A stretch of 64,000 nt of DNA from VRUE01 sp963701265 (GTDB lineage Bacteria; Actinomycetota; Thermoleophilia; Solirubrobacterales; 70-9): positions 2,046,001 through 2,110,000 of the forward strand of contig OY969581.1 in NCBI GenBank assembly GCA_963701265.1. Reading direction: 5' to 3'. Numbering within the stretch: position 1 is the first letter of the stretch; the number at the start of each line of letters is the position of its first letter. Positions 45,595 through 56,700 of this stretch are shown in pieces. A program made the position numbers and the translations under genes. The notes beneath the pieces were generated by a model that ran no database searches, had not been told where the DNA came from, and saw nothing but the letters and a program-made list of their open reading frames with translations.

Positions 45595-46809
45595 ATGATC
45601 AATCTCGAGATACCCAAGAAGTTCAAGCCCCTCGCCCAGCAGGCGAACCAGGTCGCGACCGAGGTCTTCCGACCGATCTCGCGCAAGTACGACGAGGCCG
45701 AGCACTCCTATCCCAAGGAGCTCGACATGCTCGCCTCGCTGATCGATGGCATGAACGAGGGCTCCGACATCGGCGGCGCCGGTGCGGCCGGCGTGCGCCG
45801 CGAGTCAAACGGCGACGGCGATGCGGGCAACCGCAACGGCTCCAACCTCTCGACCGTGCTCGGCATCATCGAGCTCTGCTGGGGCGACGTCGGCCTGCTG
45901 CTCTCGATGCCCCGCCAGGGCCTCGGCAACTCGGCGATCGCCTCGGTGGCGAGCGACGAGCAGCTGAAGCAGTACGGCGGCAAATGGGCGGCGATGGCGA
46001 TCACCGAGCCCGAGGCGGGCTCCGACTCGGCCGCGATCCGCACCACGGCCGACCTCAGCGGCGACGAGTACGTGCTCAACGGCGAGAAGATCTTCGTCAC
46101 CTCGGGCGACCGCGCCGACCTGATCGTGGTCTGGGCGACGCTCGACCGCAAAGTCGGACGGGCGGCGATCAAGTCGTTCATCGTCGAGCGCGACAACCCC
46201 GGCCTGAAGCTGGACCGGCTCGAGCACAAGCTCGGTATCCGCGCCTCCGACACCGCCAACTTCACCCTGCAGAACTGCCGGGTGCCGAAGGAGGCGCTGC
46301 TCGGGGATCCGGAGATCAACACCAAGCAGGGCTTCGGCGGGGCGATGCAGACGTTCGACAACACGCGCCCGCTGGTCGCCGCGATGGCGGTGGGCGTCGC
46401 CCGCGCCTCCTTGGAGGAGACGCGCAAGCAACTCGAAGATGCCGGCGTCGAGATCGACTACGACACCCCGGCGCTGAGCCAGTCCGCGGCTGCCGCGCGT
46501 TACCTCGAAATGGAGTCCGATTACGAGGCCTCGCTGCTGCTCACGCTGCAGGCGGCCTGGATGGCCGACAACGGCAAGCCGAACTCGCTGCAGGCCTCGA
46601 TGGCGAAGGCGAAGGCGGGGCGCACCTGCGTCGATGTGGCGCTCGGCTGTGTCGAGCTGTGTGGCTCGATTGGCTACGGCGAGAACGAGTTGCTCGAGAA
46701 GTGGGCTCGCGATGCCAAGATCCTCGACATTTTTGAGGGGACTCAGCAGATTCAGCTGCTGATCGTGGCTCGGCAGCTGTTGGGGAAGAGCTCCAGCGAA
46801 CTGCGGTAG
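45595..46809 (+). CDS. Acyl-CoA dehydrogenase
   Basis: 404 residues. AMAITEPEAGSDSAAIRTTA and VLNGEKIFVTSGDRADLIVVWATLD are the FAD/substrate domain. The C-terminal helical domain contains VALGCVELCGSIGYGENELLEKWARDAKILDIFEGTQQIQ, with the typical FEGTQQIQ. It is the second dehydrogenase of the operon and shares the short intergenic spacing. The following 215-base gap contains two long hairpins. Confidence 0.9.
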   Translation: MINLEIPKKFKPLAQQANQVATEVFRPISRKYDEAEHSYPKELDMLASLIDGMNEGSDIGGAGAAGVRRESNGDGDAGNRNGSNLSTVLGIIELCWGDVGLLLSMPRQGLGNSAIASVASDEQLKQYGGKWAAMAITEPEAGSDSAAIRTTADLSGDEYVLNGEKIFVTSGDRADLIVVWATLDRKVGRAAIKSFIVERDNPGLKLDRLEHKLGIRASDTANFTLQNCRVPKEALLGDPEINTKQGFGGAMQTFDNTRPLVAAMAVGVARASLEETRKQLEDAGVEIDYDTPALSQSAAAARYLEMESDYEASLLLTLQAAWMADNGKPNSLQASMAKAKAGRTCVDVALGCVELCGSIGYGENELLEKWARDAKILDIFEGTQQIQLLIVARQLLGKSSSELR

Positions 46810-46813
46810 GTAG

Positions 46814-46914
46814 GAAGACCGGGAGCCCCTCCCCCTGAGACCGTCGCGCAGCAGGTCCGGGGGGAGATTCGGAACGGAAGACCGGGAGCCTCAGGGGGAG
46901 GGCACCCGGTCTTC
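46814..46914. repeat. Long imperfect hairpin after acyl-CoA dehydrogenase
   Basis: Arms 46814-46839 and 46890-46914 pair with one mismatch and one bulge (GAAGACCGGG ends). The left arm's GGAAGACCGGGAGCC also occurs as a direct repeat at 46877. Not similar in core to copies A-D. Could be a transcriptional terminator or a hairpin repeat. Confidence 0.5.
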
Positions 46915-46947
46915 TTCCGTAGCAGGGTCGATGAGGCAGCTGCTCGG

Positions 46948-46998
46948 CACCGAGTCCGTCTCAGCCCGCGTATATGGCGGGTTGAGACGGACTCGGTG
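46948..46998 (+). terminator. 22-bp near-perfect hairpin, possible terminator
   Basis: Arms CACCGAGTCCGTCTCA and TGAGACGGACTCGGTG pair exactly over 16 bp and continue as GCCCGC/GCGGGT (one wobble), closing a seven-base loop. No T-run follows. It sits between two lipid genes and just 26 bases before the GTG of the acyl-CoA synthetase, so it may regulate that gene's leader rather than simply terminate. Confidence 0.45.
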
Positions 46999-47024
46999 AA
47001 ACGCTCTCAGGCAGACTGCCGGGC

Positions 47025-48497
47025 GTGAACTTCGTTGAGGACGTGATGGAGCGGTCGCCCGCTTCGCGGTTGGGGATCGTTGCCGTTGATGACGAGGGGA
47101 ATCGGCGGGACTGGTACTTCGGGGAACTGATTGCTTGCTCGGCGGGGCTCTCGGGGGCGTTTGCCGCGCGGGGGGTGAAGCGCGGGGACGTGGTTATGAC
47201 GCTGGTGGGAAACCGGATCGAGTGGGTGCTCTCTTTGCTGGCCTGCTGGCGGATGGGGGCGGTGGCGTTGCCCTGCAGCACGATGTTGCGGCGGCAGGAT
47301 TTGGCGCTGCGGGTGGCGGCTGCTGAGCCGAAGCTCTGTGTTGGTGAGGACTCGCTGTTGGCTGAACTTCCTGACGGGGTGGCGACGATGACGATGGATG
47401 AGGTCGCCGCGGCGCTCGATGAGGATTTGCCGCAGGAGACGCCGGCGCCGCTCGAAGCTATGGACGCTGAGGATCCGGCTTTGATCGTCTTTACCTCCGG
47501 CACCACTGGTGAGCCGCGGGGGGTGGTGCACGGCTATCGCTACCTGCTCGGCCAGCGGGGACAGGCGGAGCACTGGTTCGGGGCGCGCAAGGGGGAGCTG
47601 GCCTGGTGCACGACCGCGACCGGGTGGTCGAAGTCGGCCCGCAACGTCTTCCTCGCCCCTTGGCTGGGCGGGGCCGCGGCGGTGATCCACGACGGTCGCT
47701 TCGACCCGGCCGAGCGGCTCGACTTCATTGAGGCACTCGGGGTCAACGTGCTCTGTCAGGCGCCGACCGAGTACCGCATGATCGCCAAGCGCACGGCCCT
47801 GCGCCCGCTGCCCGAGCTGCGTCGCATGGTCTCCGCCGGCGAGCCCCTCGAGGCGGAGACGATCGGTGCCTGGCGCGCCGCAACCGGGTTGGAGGCCGCC
47901 GACGGCTACGGCCAGACCGAGACCGGCCACATCAGCGGCAACCACGTCGGCGTGCCGGTCCGCCAGGGCTCGATGGGCAAACCGCTGCCCGGCCTGGAGA
48001 CCCGGATCGTCCCCGGCGAAGGGGCGGACAGCGAGGGATCAAGAGCCGGCGAACTCCAACTCCGCGCCGCCTCCTCCCCCACCTTCTTCTCGCGCTACCT
48101 CGACGGCGAGCACTTCCAGGGCGAGTGGTGGCCGACCGGCGACCTGGTCCGCGAAGACGAGGACGGCTACCTCTTCTTCGAGGGTCGTGACGACGACATC
48201 ATCCTCTCCTCCGGCTACCGGATCGGTCCCTTCGAGGTCGAGTCCGCGCTGCTCTCGCACCCGGCCGTCGCCGAAGCGGCAGCGGTCGCGGCGCCGGACC
48301 CCGAGCGCGGTGCCGTCGTGCGGGCGATCGTCGTGCCGCGCGAGCGCGAGCCAAGCGAGGAGCTGGCCAGCGAGCTGCAGGAGCACTGCAAGCGCGAGAC
48401 CGCCCCCTACAAGTTCCCCCGCATCGTTGAGTTCGCGGCCGAGCTGCCGAAGACGAACAGCGGCAAGATCAAGCGAGCCCAGCTGCGCGGGGAGTAG
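47025..48497 (+). CDS. Acyl-CoA synthetase (AMP-binding)
   Basis: GTG start at 47025. 490 residues with the adenylation P-loop LIVFTSGTTGEPRGVVHG, DGYGQTETGH, and the C-terminal hinge LFFEGRDDDIILSSGYRIGPFEVE plus the catalytic lysine in KTNSGKIKR. Activates a fatty or related acid to acyl-CoA, feeding the preceding beta-oxidation genes. Resembles medium-chain synthetases. Confidence 0.88.
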   Translation: MNFVEDVMERSPASRLGIVAVDDEGNRRDWYFGELIACSAGLSGAFAARGVKRGDVVMTLVGNRIEWVLSLLACWRMGAVALPCSTMLRRQDLALRVAAAEPKLCVGEDSLLAELPDGVATMTMDEVAAALDEDLPQETPAPLEAMDAEDPALIVFTSGTTGEPRGVVHGYRYLLGQRGQAEHWFGARKGELAWCTTATGWSKSARNVFLAPWLGGAAAVIHDGRFDPAERLDFIEALGVNVLCQAPTEYRMIAKRTALRPLPELRRMVSAGEPLEAETIGAWRAATGLEAADGYGQTETGHISGNHVGVPVRQGSMGKPLPGLETRIVPGEGADSEGSRAGELQLRAASSPTFFSRYLDGEHFQGEWWPTGDLVREDEDGYLFFEGRDDDIILSSGYRIGPFEVESALLSHPAVAEAAAVAAPDPERGAVVRAIVVPREREPSEELASELQEHCKRETAPYKFPRIVEFAAELPKTNSGKIKRAQLRGE

Positions 48498-48506
48498 CCT
48501 GGGCGC

Positions 48507-49016
48507 ATGGCGACCGCCAGCACACCGACCGACGCCGCGACCGTTGCCCGCGCCTACTTCGAAGCAGTCGGAAGACGGGACCTCGACGCGATGACGGCCT
48601 TCTACGAGCCGGGTGGAACCGGCGAGATCTACGGCTTGGTCGAGTTGCGAGTGCCGGACACCTACCGGGCCTGGTTCGGCAACGTCTTCCGCGCCTTCCC
48701 GGATTTCAAGTTGGAGATAGTCGAGGTGGTCGCCGCCGGAGAGAAGGCCGTAGTGCGCTGGCGCGCCACTGCCACCTTCAACGGCTCGGCGCGTTTCGAA
48801 GGGCTTGAGCCCAACGGCGCCAGCGTCACCATCCGCGGCTGCGACGTGCTGACCGTTCGCGATGGCCTCATCCAGCGAAACGACGCCTATCTCAACGGCA
48901 CCGAACTGGCTCGCCAGCTGGGCGCCCTGCCGCCCGCCGGCTCCGCCGCCGAACGGGCGATGACCGCCGCGCTCAACCTGAAGACGCGCCTCGCCGCCCG
49001 GCTCCGCCGCAGCTAG
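48507..49016 (+). CDS. SnoaL/NTF2-like protein
   Basis: 169 residues with the SnoaL-like pattern: VARAYFEAVGRRDLDAMTAFY, VPDTYRAWFGNVFRAFPDFKLEIVEVVAAGEKAVVRWRATATF, and GCDVLTVRDGLIQRNDAYLNGTELARQLG. Such proteins form a cone-shaped cavity and may be isomerases, hydrolases or only binding proteins. It is next to the acyl-CoA synthetase and probably acts on a related lipid or polyketide. Confidence 0.78.
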   Translation: MATASTPTDAATVARAYFEAVGRRDLDAMTAFYEPGGTGEIYGLVELRVPDTYRAWFGNVFRAFPDFKLEIVEVVAAGEKAVVRWRATATFNGSARFEGLEPNGASVTIRGCDVLTVRDGLIQRNDAYLNGTELARQLGALPPAGSAAERAMTAALNLKTRLAARLRRS

Positions 49017-49047
49017 CGCGAGCCTGAACCGCGGCGGTTGCCCCTAG

Positions 49048-50451
49048 CTAGAGCGCCTCGGCGACGGCGACCGGGCGACCGAGGTGGTAGCCCTGGGCCA
49101 TATCGACGCCGTATTCGAGCAGCATCTTCGCCGTGACATCGTCCTGCACGTACTCGGCGATCGTCGTCTTGCCGAGCCCGCGGGCGATCTGGACGATCGC
49201 CTGGACCGTGAGCTGGTCGGCGTCGCTGTTGGGCATGTCACGGACGAAGGAGCCATCGATCTTGATCAGGTCGAAGGGGATGCTCTTGAGGTAATGGAAG
49301 GGTCCGAAGCCGGCGCCGTAGTCGTCGATCGCGACCTGGCAGCCGAACTCGGTGATGCGATCGGCAAACCCCGCCGCCGCTTCGTAGTCGTGGACCGGCG
49401 CGGTCTCGGTGATCTCGAAGGTGCAGCGGGCCGGGTCCGCCTCGCCCTCGTCGAGCCGGCGCTCGATGAATTCGAGCACCGAGCGATCGGCGACCGAGGC
49501 GCCGGAGAGATTGACGTGGAGTGAGACGGGGGCACCGTCGCGCTCGCGCTGGGCGAGCAGCTCGAGCGCCTGGGCGACGACCCAGCGGTCCAGCTCCTGG
49601 ACCATGCCGGAGCGCTCGGCAGCCTCGATGAACGACGCGGCCGGCAGCAGCTCGCCGTTCTCGCCAGTCATCCGCAGCAGCAGCTCGTAGCGCTCGATTC
49701 CACCGGAGGCCAAGCTGCGGATCGGCTGGGTGTGCAGGCTGAGCCGGTCCTGGGTCAGCGCGTCGCGGATCCGGGCGCTGGTCGTCTGCCGGCGGTGCTC
49801 CCGCTGCCACGGCTCGGTCGGGTCCTGGAAGAGGGCGATCTGGTTGCGACCGTCCTCCTTCGCCCGGTACATCGCCTGGTCGGCGGCAACCAGAACCGCC
49901 TCGGCGCCTACCCCGCGCTCACCACCGAACATCGTGATCCCGACGCTGATCGTGGCCTGGTCGGTATCGAGCCCGGCAGCCGCGTTCTCGGCAACCTGGG
50001 CGCGCAGGTCCTCGCCCAGCTGCAAGGCGCCGGCGGTGTCCGTCTGCGGCATCAGCACCGCGAACTCATCGCCGGAGAGGCGGGCGGCGATGTCGGTCGT
50101 GCGCACCCGCTCGCGCATGATCGCGGCGACGTGGCGGATCAGGTTGTCACCGGCGTGATGGCCCAAGCTGTCGTTGATCGCCTTGAGGCCGTCGATGTCG
50201 ATGATCATCACCGCGCCCTGGCCGCCGTAGCGGGCGCTGAAGGAGACGTACTGGTCGAGCTCAGCGCGGAAGCGCCGACGGTCGAGCAGGCCGGTGAGCG
50301 AGTCGTGATCGGCGAGGTAGCGCAGCTCGGTCTCGGTCTTCTCGGCCTGGGAAAGCGCCCCAGCGATGATCTCGCGATCCTCGGGATCGAGCTTGGCGAG
50401 CACCGTTTCGATCGCCGAATTGCTTTGGATAGGGAGCTTTTCGCGGGTCAA
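49048..50451 (-). CDS. GGDEF-EAL c-di-GMP protein
   Basis: 467 residues. The GGDEF domain (residues about 50-210) has RLSGDEFAVL, a permissive variant of GGDEF, so cyclase activity is possible. The EAL domain has ERYELLLRM (EAL to ELL), HVNLSG, FEITE, AIDDYGAGF, IKIDGSF and AEYVQ, so most metal-binding residues are present. No obvious sensor or membrane region; it is cytosolic. c-di-GMP could control the polysaccharide locus. Divergent from the YyaL gene with a shared dyad motif. Confidence 0.86.
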   Translation of the reverse strand: MTREKLPIQSNSAIETVLAKLDPEDREIIAGALSQAEKTETELRYLADHDSLTGLLDRRRFRAELDQYVSFSARYGGQGAVMIIDIDGLKAINDSLGHHAGDNLIRHVAAIMRERVRTTDIAARLSGDEFAVLMPQTDTAGALQLGEDLRAQVAENAAAGLDTDQATISVGITMFGGERGVGAEAVLVAADQAMYRAKEDGRNQIALFQDPTEPWQREHRRQTTSARIRDALTQDRLSLHTQPIRSLASGGIERYELLLRMTGENGELLPAASFIEAAERSGMVQELDRWVVAQALELLAQRERDGAPVSLHVNLSGASVADRSVLEFIERRLDEGEADPARCTFEITETAPVHDYEAAAGFADRITEFGCQVAIDDYGAGFGPFHYLKSIPFDLIKIDGSFVRDMPNSDADQLTVQAIVQIARGLGKTTIAEYVQDDVTAKMLLEYGVDMAQGYHLGRPVAVAEAL

Positions 50452-50553
50452 CTCACTGAAGTTAGAACTTTCCGCGGTCGATCGGATCGGGGCTCACGCA
50501 TGGAGGCCCAGAAGTCATACGAATTTCATCTACCTGGTTTTGTGATTAGTCGG

Positions 50554-50565
50554 CGACCAAACGTC
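50554..50565. promoter_or_regulatory. Fourth occurrence of the GGAC-AAAC-GTCC motif
   Basis: GACCAAACGTCC, two changes from the box before glycosidase 1, in the 151-base divergent gap between the GGDEF-EAL gene and the YyaL-type gene. It links c-di-GMP metabolism with the glycosidase genes by a shared regulatory sequence, at the level of suggestion only. Confidence 0.4.
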
Positions 50566-50602
50566 CACGATCAGGTCCCAGGCACGCGGGTAGTGTGAGC
50601 CA

Positions 50603-52570
<1,968 letters not shown>

Positions 52571-52571
52571 T

Positions 52572-55073
52572 ATGGATGCAGGACCAGTGCGAGGCTCCCT
52601 CTTCACTTTCCCCTCCGGCCGGCGTTCGAAGTGGATCGTTTTCGCGGCCTGGTTCCTGGCGATCTTCATCGCCAGCTCGGCCAACCTGCCGGGCAAGTTC
52701 GAAGACGCCGAAAGCAACGAGGCGACCTCCTACCTGCCGGGCAGCGCCGAATCGACCGCCGCCCTCAACGCCACCGAGTCCCTGCAGAAGGGCGAACTCG
52801 CGCCCGCGGTGATCGTCTACCGGCGCGACTCCGGCCTGACCGCGGCCGACCTCAAGACGATCGAAGCAGACGTCGGCAAGATGGCGGGCAAACGCTTCCA
52901 GGGTGTGATCGCCGACGGCGCCACGGCGGCCTCCGGCGGCGGCAAAGCCCAGACCCTGGACAAGGCCCCGGCCTCACAGCCCGAGGGCCTCCCCCCGGGC
53001 TGCGGGACACCGACGACCACGATTGCGGGCCAGCCGGCCGACTACGCGCCCTTCGTCGGCCCGACCTGCTCGCCGGACGGCAAGGAGGCGATCGTCAACG
53101 CCTACATCAAGGCCGAAGGCGAGGGCGAACGGATCGTCGATCCGGTCAAGTACTGGCGCGACCAGGTCACCGACGAATCCGGCGGGCTCGAAGCCAAGAT
53201 CACCGGCGGCGCCGGCTTCTCCGCCGACGCGATCGAAGTCTTCGAAGGCATCAACGGCACCCTGCTGCTGGCCGCGGTCAGCCTGGTGATCTTCCTGCTG
53301 ATCGCGATCTACCGCTCGCCGATGTTCTGGTTGATACCGCTGATCGCGGTGATGTTCGCCGAGACGCTCTCGCGCTCGCTCGGCTACGGCCTCTCCGAGC
53401 TGGGCGTAACGATCAACGGTCAGTCGAGCTCGATCATGTCGATCCTCGTGCTCGGCGCCGGCACCGACTACGCGCTGCTGCTCGTCGCCCGCTACCGCGA
53501 GGAGCTGCACCACACGATCGACAAGCACGTGGCGATGCGCACGGCGCTCGCCTCCGCCGGCCCGGCGATCTTCGCCTCGGCCGCCACCGTGATCGCCGCC
53601 CTGCTCTGCCTGACGATCGCCAAGGTCAACGGCACCGCCGGCCTCGGACCGATCGCCGCGATGGGCATCGCCTGCGCGGCCCTCTCGATGCTCACCCTGC
53701 TGCCCGCCCTGCTGACGGTCTTCGGCCGCCGCGCCTTCTGGCCCTTCGTCCCGCATACGCCCGAGACGGCGCCCAACGCCGAGGCGATCTCCGAGCGCGC
53801 CCGGGGCTCGATCGTCGAGGGCAGCGCGATCGGGGCGATCGTGCGCGTCGTCCTCGCCAGCCTGCTCGTCCTCGTGCTGCTGCCCCTCGTGCTGCTCAAC
53901 TGGGTCCTGCGCAGGCTCAGTGGCAACCGCCTGCCTTCGCTGATCGTCGGCCCACTCGACCGCGCGGTCTTCACCCCCTACGAGGTACGTCGCCACAAGC
54001 TCGAGCACGCGGCCGACGCGACGCATGGCTTCTGGGCGAAAGTCGGCAACCGCGTGGCGATCTCGCCGCGGCGGGTCGCGGCCGGCTCGATCGCCGTGCT
54101 GCTCGTCTTCTGCGCCGGCTTCGCCTTCTTCTCGACCGAACTGACGAGCGAAGACACCTACCGCGAAACGGTCGAATCGGTCGAAGGCCAGGACCTGCTC
54201 AACAAAAGCTTCCCCGCCGGCACGACGGCGCTCACCGACGTGGTCGTCGACAGCCCAGCCGAGGTCGAGTCCGTGCGCAGCGCGGTGGAAGGCGTCGACG
54301 GTGTCGAGGCGGTCTCACAGCCGGTGGCCGCGGGCTCAGAGGGCACGCTCGTGCAGGCGACGCTCGAACCCAACCCCTACTCGACCGAGGCCTTCGACCT
54401 AATCGAACCGATCCGCGAGGCGGCCCACGACGTCGAACCGGAGGCGCTGGTCGGCGGTCCGACCGCGGTTGAATTCGACGTGCGCGACGCGGCGAGCTGG
54501 GACTCGATCGTGATCCCGCCGATCATCCTGCTCGTCGTCTTCTTCATCCTCGTCGGCCTCTTGCGCGCCGTGGTCGCACCGCTGGTGCTGATCGGCACCG
54601 TGATCCTCAGCTTCCTCGCCGCCCTGGGGGTCGGCTACTTCTTCTTCGACGTCGTCTTCGGCTTCCCCGGATCCGACCCATCGCTGCCCCTATTCGCCTT
54701 CGTCTTCCTCGTCGCCCTGGGCGTGGACTACAACATCTTCCTGATTGCACGCGCGCGTGAGGAAACGATCAAACACGGCTCCAAGGCGGGCATCCTGCGC
54801 GCCCTCGCCGTCACCGGCGCGGTCATCACCAGCGCCGGCATCGTCCTCGCCGGCACCTTCTCGGTGCTCGCCGTCCTCCCCCTCACCTTCCTCACCGAGC
54901 TTGGCTTCGTCGTCGCCTTCGGCGTCCTGCTCGACACCTTCCTGGTCCGCAGCATCCTCGTGCCGGCGCTCGCCCTCGACCTGGGCGACAAGTTCTGGGC
55001 ACCCTCGGCGCTCTCCAAGGGAGGGGGCGGGTCACAGACCCCCGCTCCCGAGCAAGAGCCGGCCTCGCTGTAG
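52572..55073 (+). CDS. MMPL-family RND transporter
   Basis: The ATG at 52572 (MDAGPVRGSLFTFPSGRRSKW) starts after the previous stop. About 833 residues. Two MMPL domains: first half with loop and GAGTDYALLLVARYREE, second half with FVFLVALGVDYNIFLIARAREE, each with the proton-relay Asp. A Pro/Gln-rich C-terminal tail. It likely exports a lipid or hydrophobic compound. Different branch from the MMPL at 37368. Confidence 0.88.
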   Translation: MDAGPVRGSLFTFPSGRRSKWIVFAAWFLAIFIASSANLPGKFEDAESNEATSYLPGSAESTAALNATESLQKGELAPAVIVYRRDSGLTAADLKTIEADVGKMAGKRFQGVIADGATAASGGGKAQTLDKAPASQPEGLPPGCGTPTTTIAGQPADYAPFVGPTCSPDGKEAIVNAYIKAEGEGERIVDPVKYWRDQVTDESGGLEAKITGGAGFSADAIEVFEGINGTLLLAAVSLVIFLLIAIYRSPMFWLIPLIAVMFAETLSRSLGYGLSELGVTINGQSSSIMSILVLGAGTDYALLLVARYREELHHTIDKHVAMRTALASAGPAIFASAATVIAALLCLTIAKVNGTAGLGPIAAMGIACAALSMLTLLPALLTVFGRRAFWPFVPHTPETAPNAEAISERARGSIVEGSAIGAIVRVVLASLLVLVLLPLVLLNWVLRRLSGNRLPSLIVGPLDRAVFTPYEVRRHKLEHAADATHGFWAKVGNRVAISPRRVAAGSIAVLLVFCAGFAFFSTELTSEDTYRETVESVEGQDLLNKSFPAGTTALTDVVVDSPAEVESVRSAVEGVDGVEAVSQPVAAGSEGTLVQATLEPNPYSTEAFDLIEPIREAAHDVEPEALVGGPTAVEFDVRDAASWDSIVIPPIILLVVFFILVGLLRAVVAPLVLIGTVILSFLAALGVGYFFFDVVFGFPGSDPSLPLFAFVFLVALGVDYNIFLIARAREETIKHGSKAGILRALAVTGAVITSAGIVLAGTFSVLAVLPLTFLTELGFVVAFGVLLDTFLVRSILVPALALDLGDKFWAPSALSKGGGGSQTPAPEQEPASL

Positions 55074-55080
55074 CTCAGTT

Positions 55081-56433
55081 TCAGAGGACCGGCAGGAACT
55101 GTTCGATCTCGTACGGAGTGACCTGGACGCGGTAGTCGTCCCACTCCTGCCGCTTGATCTCGACGAAGCGGCGGAAGGTGTGCTCGCCCAGGGTGCGCAG
55201 GACCAGCTCGGAGTCGGCGGCGACCTCGATCGCCTCGCCCAGCGTTGCCGGCAGCTGCTCGATCCCCTGGTGGGAGAGCTCCTCGGGCGAGAGGTGGTAG
55301 AGGTTCTGCTCCATCGGCTCGGGCAGCTCGTAGCCCTTCTCGATCCCTTCCAGGCCGGCCTGCAGCATGCCGGCGAAGCAGAGGTAGGGATTGCAGGCGG
55401 GGTCGGGGCAGCGCAGCTCGGCCCGGGTCGCGCTCTCCTTGCCGGGGTGGTAGAGCGGCACTCGGATCAGGGCCGAGCGGTTGCGCCGCGACCAGGCGAG
55501 GTAGACCGGCGCCTCGTAGCCGGGCACGAGCCGCTTGTAGGAGTTGACCCACTGGGCGAAGAGCGGTGAGATCTCGCGCGCGTGCTTGAGCTGGCCGGCG
55601 ATGAAGGCCTTCGCGGTCGGCGAGAGGAAGAACTGGTCGTCGGGGTCGAAGAAGGCGTTCTTGCCACCTTTGGTCAGCGACTGGTGGACGTGCATGCCGG
55701 AGCCGTTCTCGCCGAAGAGCGGCTTGGGCATGAAGGTCGCGTGCCAGCCGTACTTCATCGCGTACTCCTTGACCACGATCCGGTAGGTCATGCAATCGTC
55801 GGCCATCGCCAGCGCGTCCTTGTAGCGCATGTCGACCTCGTGCTGGGAGGGGCCGACCTCGTGGTGGGTGTACTCGACGTGAATGCCCATCTTCTCCAGC
55901 GCCAGCACCGTGTCGCGGCGCACGTCGGAGCCGGCGTCGAGCGTGGTCAGGTCGAAGTAGCCGCCCTCGTCGAGGACTTCCGGCACGCCCCCCTCGGGTT
56001 TGGCCGAGCGGAAGTAGAAGAACTCGAGCTCGGGCCCGATGTTGAAGGCGTCGAAGCCCATCTCCTCGGCCCGTTTGAGGGCGCGCTTCATGATCCAGCG
56101 CGGGTCGCCCTCGTACGGTTCGCCGCCGGGCACCTGGATGTCGCAGAACATCCGCGCCACCGCGTTCTCGCCCTCGGGCCGCCAGGGGATCAGGGCGAAG
56201 GTCGAGGGGTCGGGCATGGCGATCATGTCGGACTCCTCGATCGGGTTGAAGCCGGTGATCGAGGAGCCGTCGAAGCCCATGCCGCCCTCGAAGGCGTCCT
56301 CGAGCTCGGCGGCGTTGATCGAGAAGCTCTTCAGCTGGCCCAGCACGTCGGTGAACCAGAGCCGGACGAAGCGGACGTCCGCGTCCTTGACGAGCTGGGC
56401 GACGTCGGCGGCACTCTTCGGTTGGTCTGCCAT
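55081..56433 (-). CDS. glnA: Glutamine synthetase type I
   Basis: Start is the ATG at 56433 with AGGAGG ribosome-binding site just upstream; longer frame upstream rejected. 450 residues: GFDGSSITGFNPIEESDM, IGPELEFFYF, HHEVGPSQHEVDMRY, MPKPLFGENGSGMHVHQSL, NPYLCFAGMLQAGL. Y379 in QNLYHLSPEE corresponds to the adenylylation tyrosine. It assimilates ammonia into glutamine. Convergent to the MMPL gene with seven bases between. Confidence 0.95.
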   Translation of the reverse strand: MADQPKSAADVAQLVKDADVRFVRLWFTDVLGQLKSFSINAAELEDAFEGGMGFDGSSITGFNPIEESDMIAMPDPSTFALIPWRPEGENAVARMFCDIQVPGGEPYEGDPRWIMKRALKRAEEMGFDAFNIGPELEFFYFRSAKPEGGVPEVLDEGGYFDLTTLDAGSDVRRDTVLALEKMGIHVEYTHHEVGPSQHEVDMRYKDALAMADDCMTYRIVVKEYAMKYGWHATFMPKPLFGENGSGMHVHQSLTKGGKNAFFDPDDQFFLSPTAKAFIAGQLKHAREISPLFAQWVNSYKRLVPGYEAPVYLAWSRRNRSALIRVPLYHPGKESATRAELRCPDPACNPYLCFAGMLQAGLEGIEKGYELPEPMEQNLYHLSPEELSHQGIEQLPATLGEAIEVAADSELVLRTLGEHTFRRFVEIKRQEWDDYRVQVTPYEIEQFLPVL

Positions 56434-56609
56434 GTTCAGGGCCTCCTGGGCTCGCGCTTGTCCGCTTCGAGCGCGCAACGATAGGCCAAAGCTCCGTCGC
56501 AAACCCGCTCGCGTCGCCGGGCAGTGAACCGGTTGGGTAGAAGCGCTCGTATTCGGGTACAGAGCGGATGCTTCGAGGCGCCTTGCAGGACGGCCAAAAA
56601 GCAGGTATA

Positions 56610-56626
56610 ACTTACGAGACGTAAGT
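56610..56626. promoter_or_regulatory. Inverted repeat upstream of AhpD-like gene
   Basis: ACTTACG and CGTAAGT are 7-bp arms around AGA, in an A+T-rich 267-base divergent gap between glnA and the AhpD-like gene. GGTATAA immediately upstream may be a -10 element. A regulator binding site for one or both genes is inferred; no nearby regulator gene is an obvious partner. Confidence 0.5.
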
Positions 56627-56700
56627 AGATGGCTGAAAGTAAAGTAAAGGCCAATTAAAGGCTCTGTAAAGCGGAATTCCCCCGTTCGAGCCGGAGGCGG

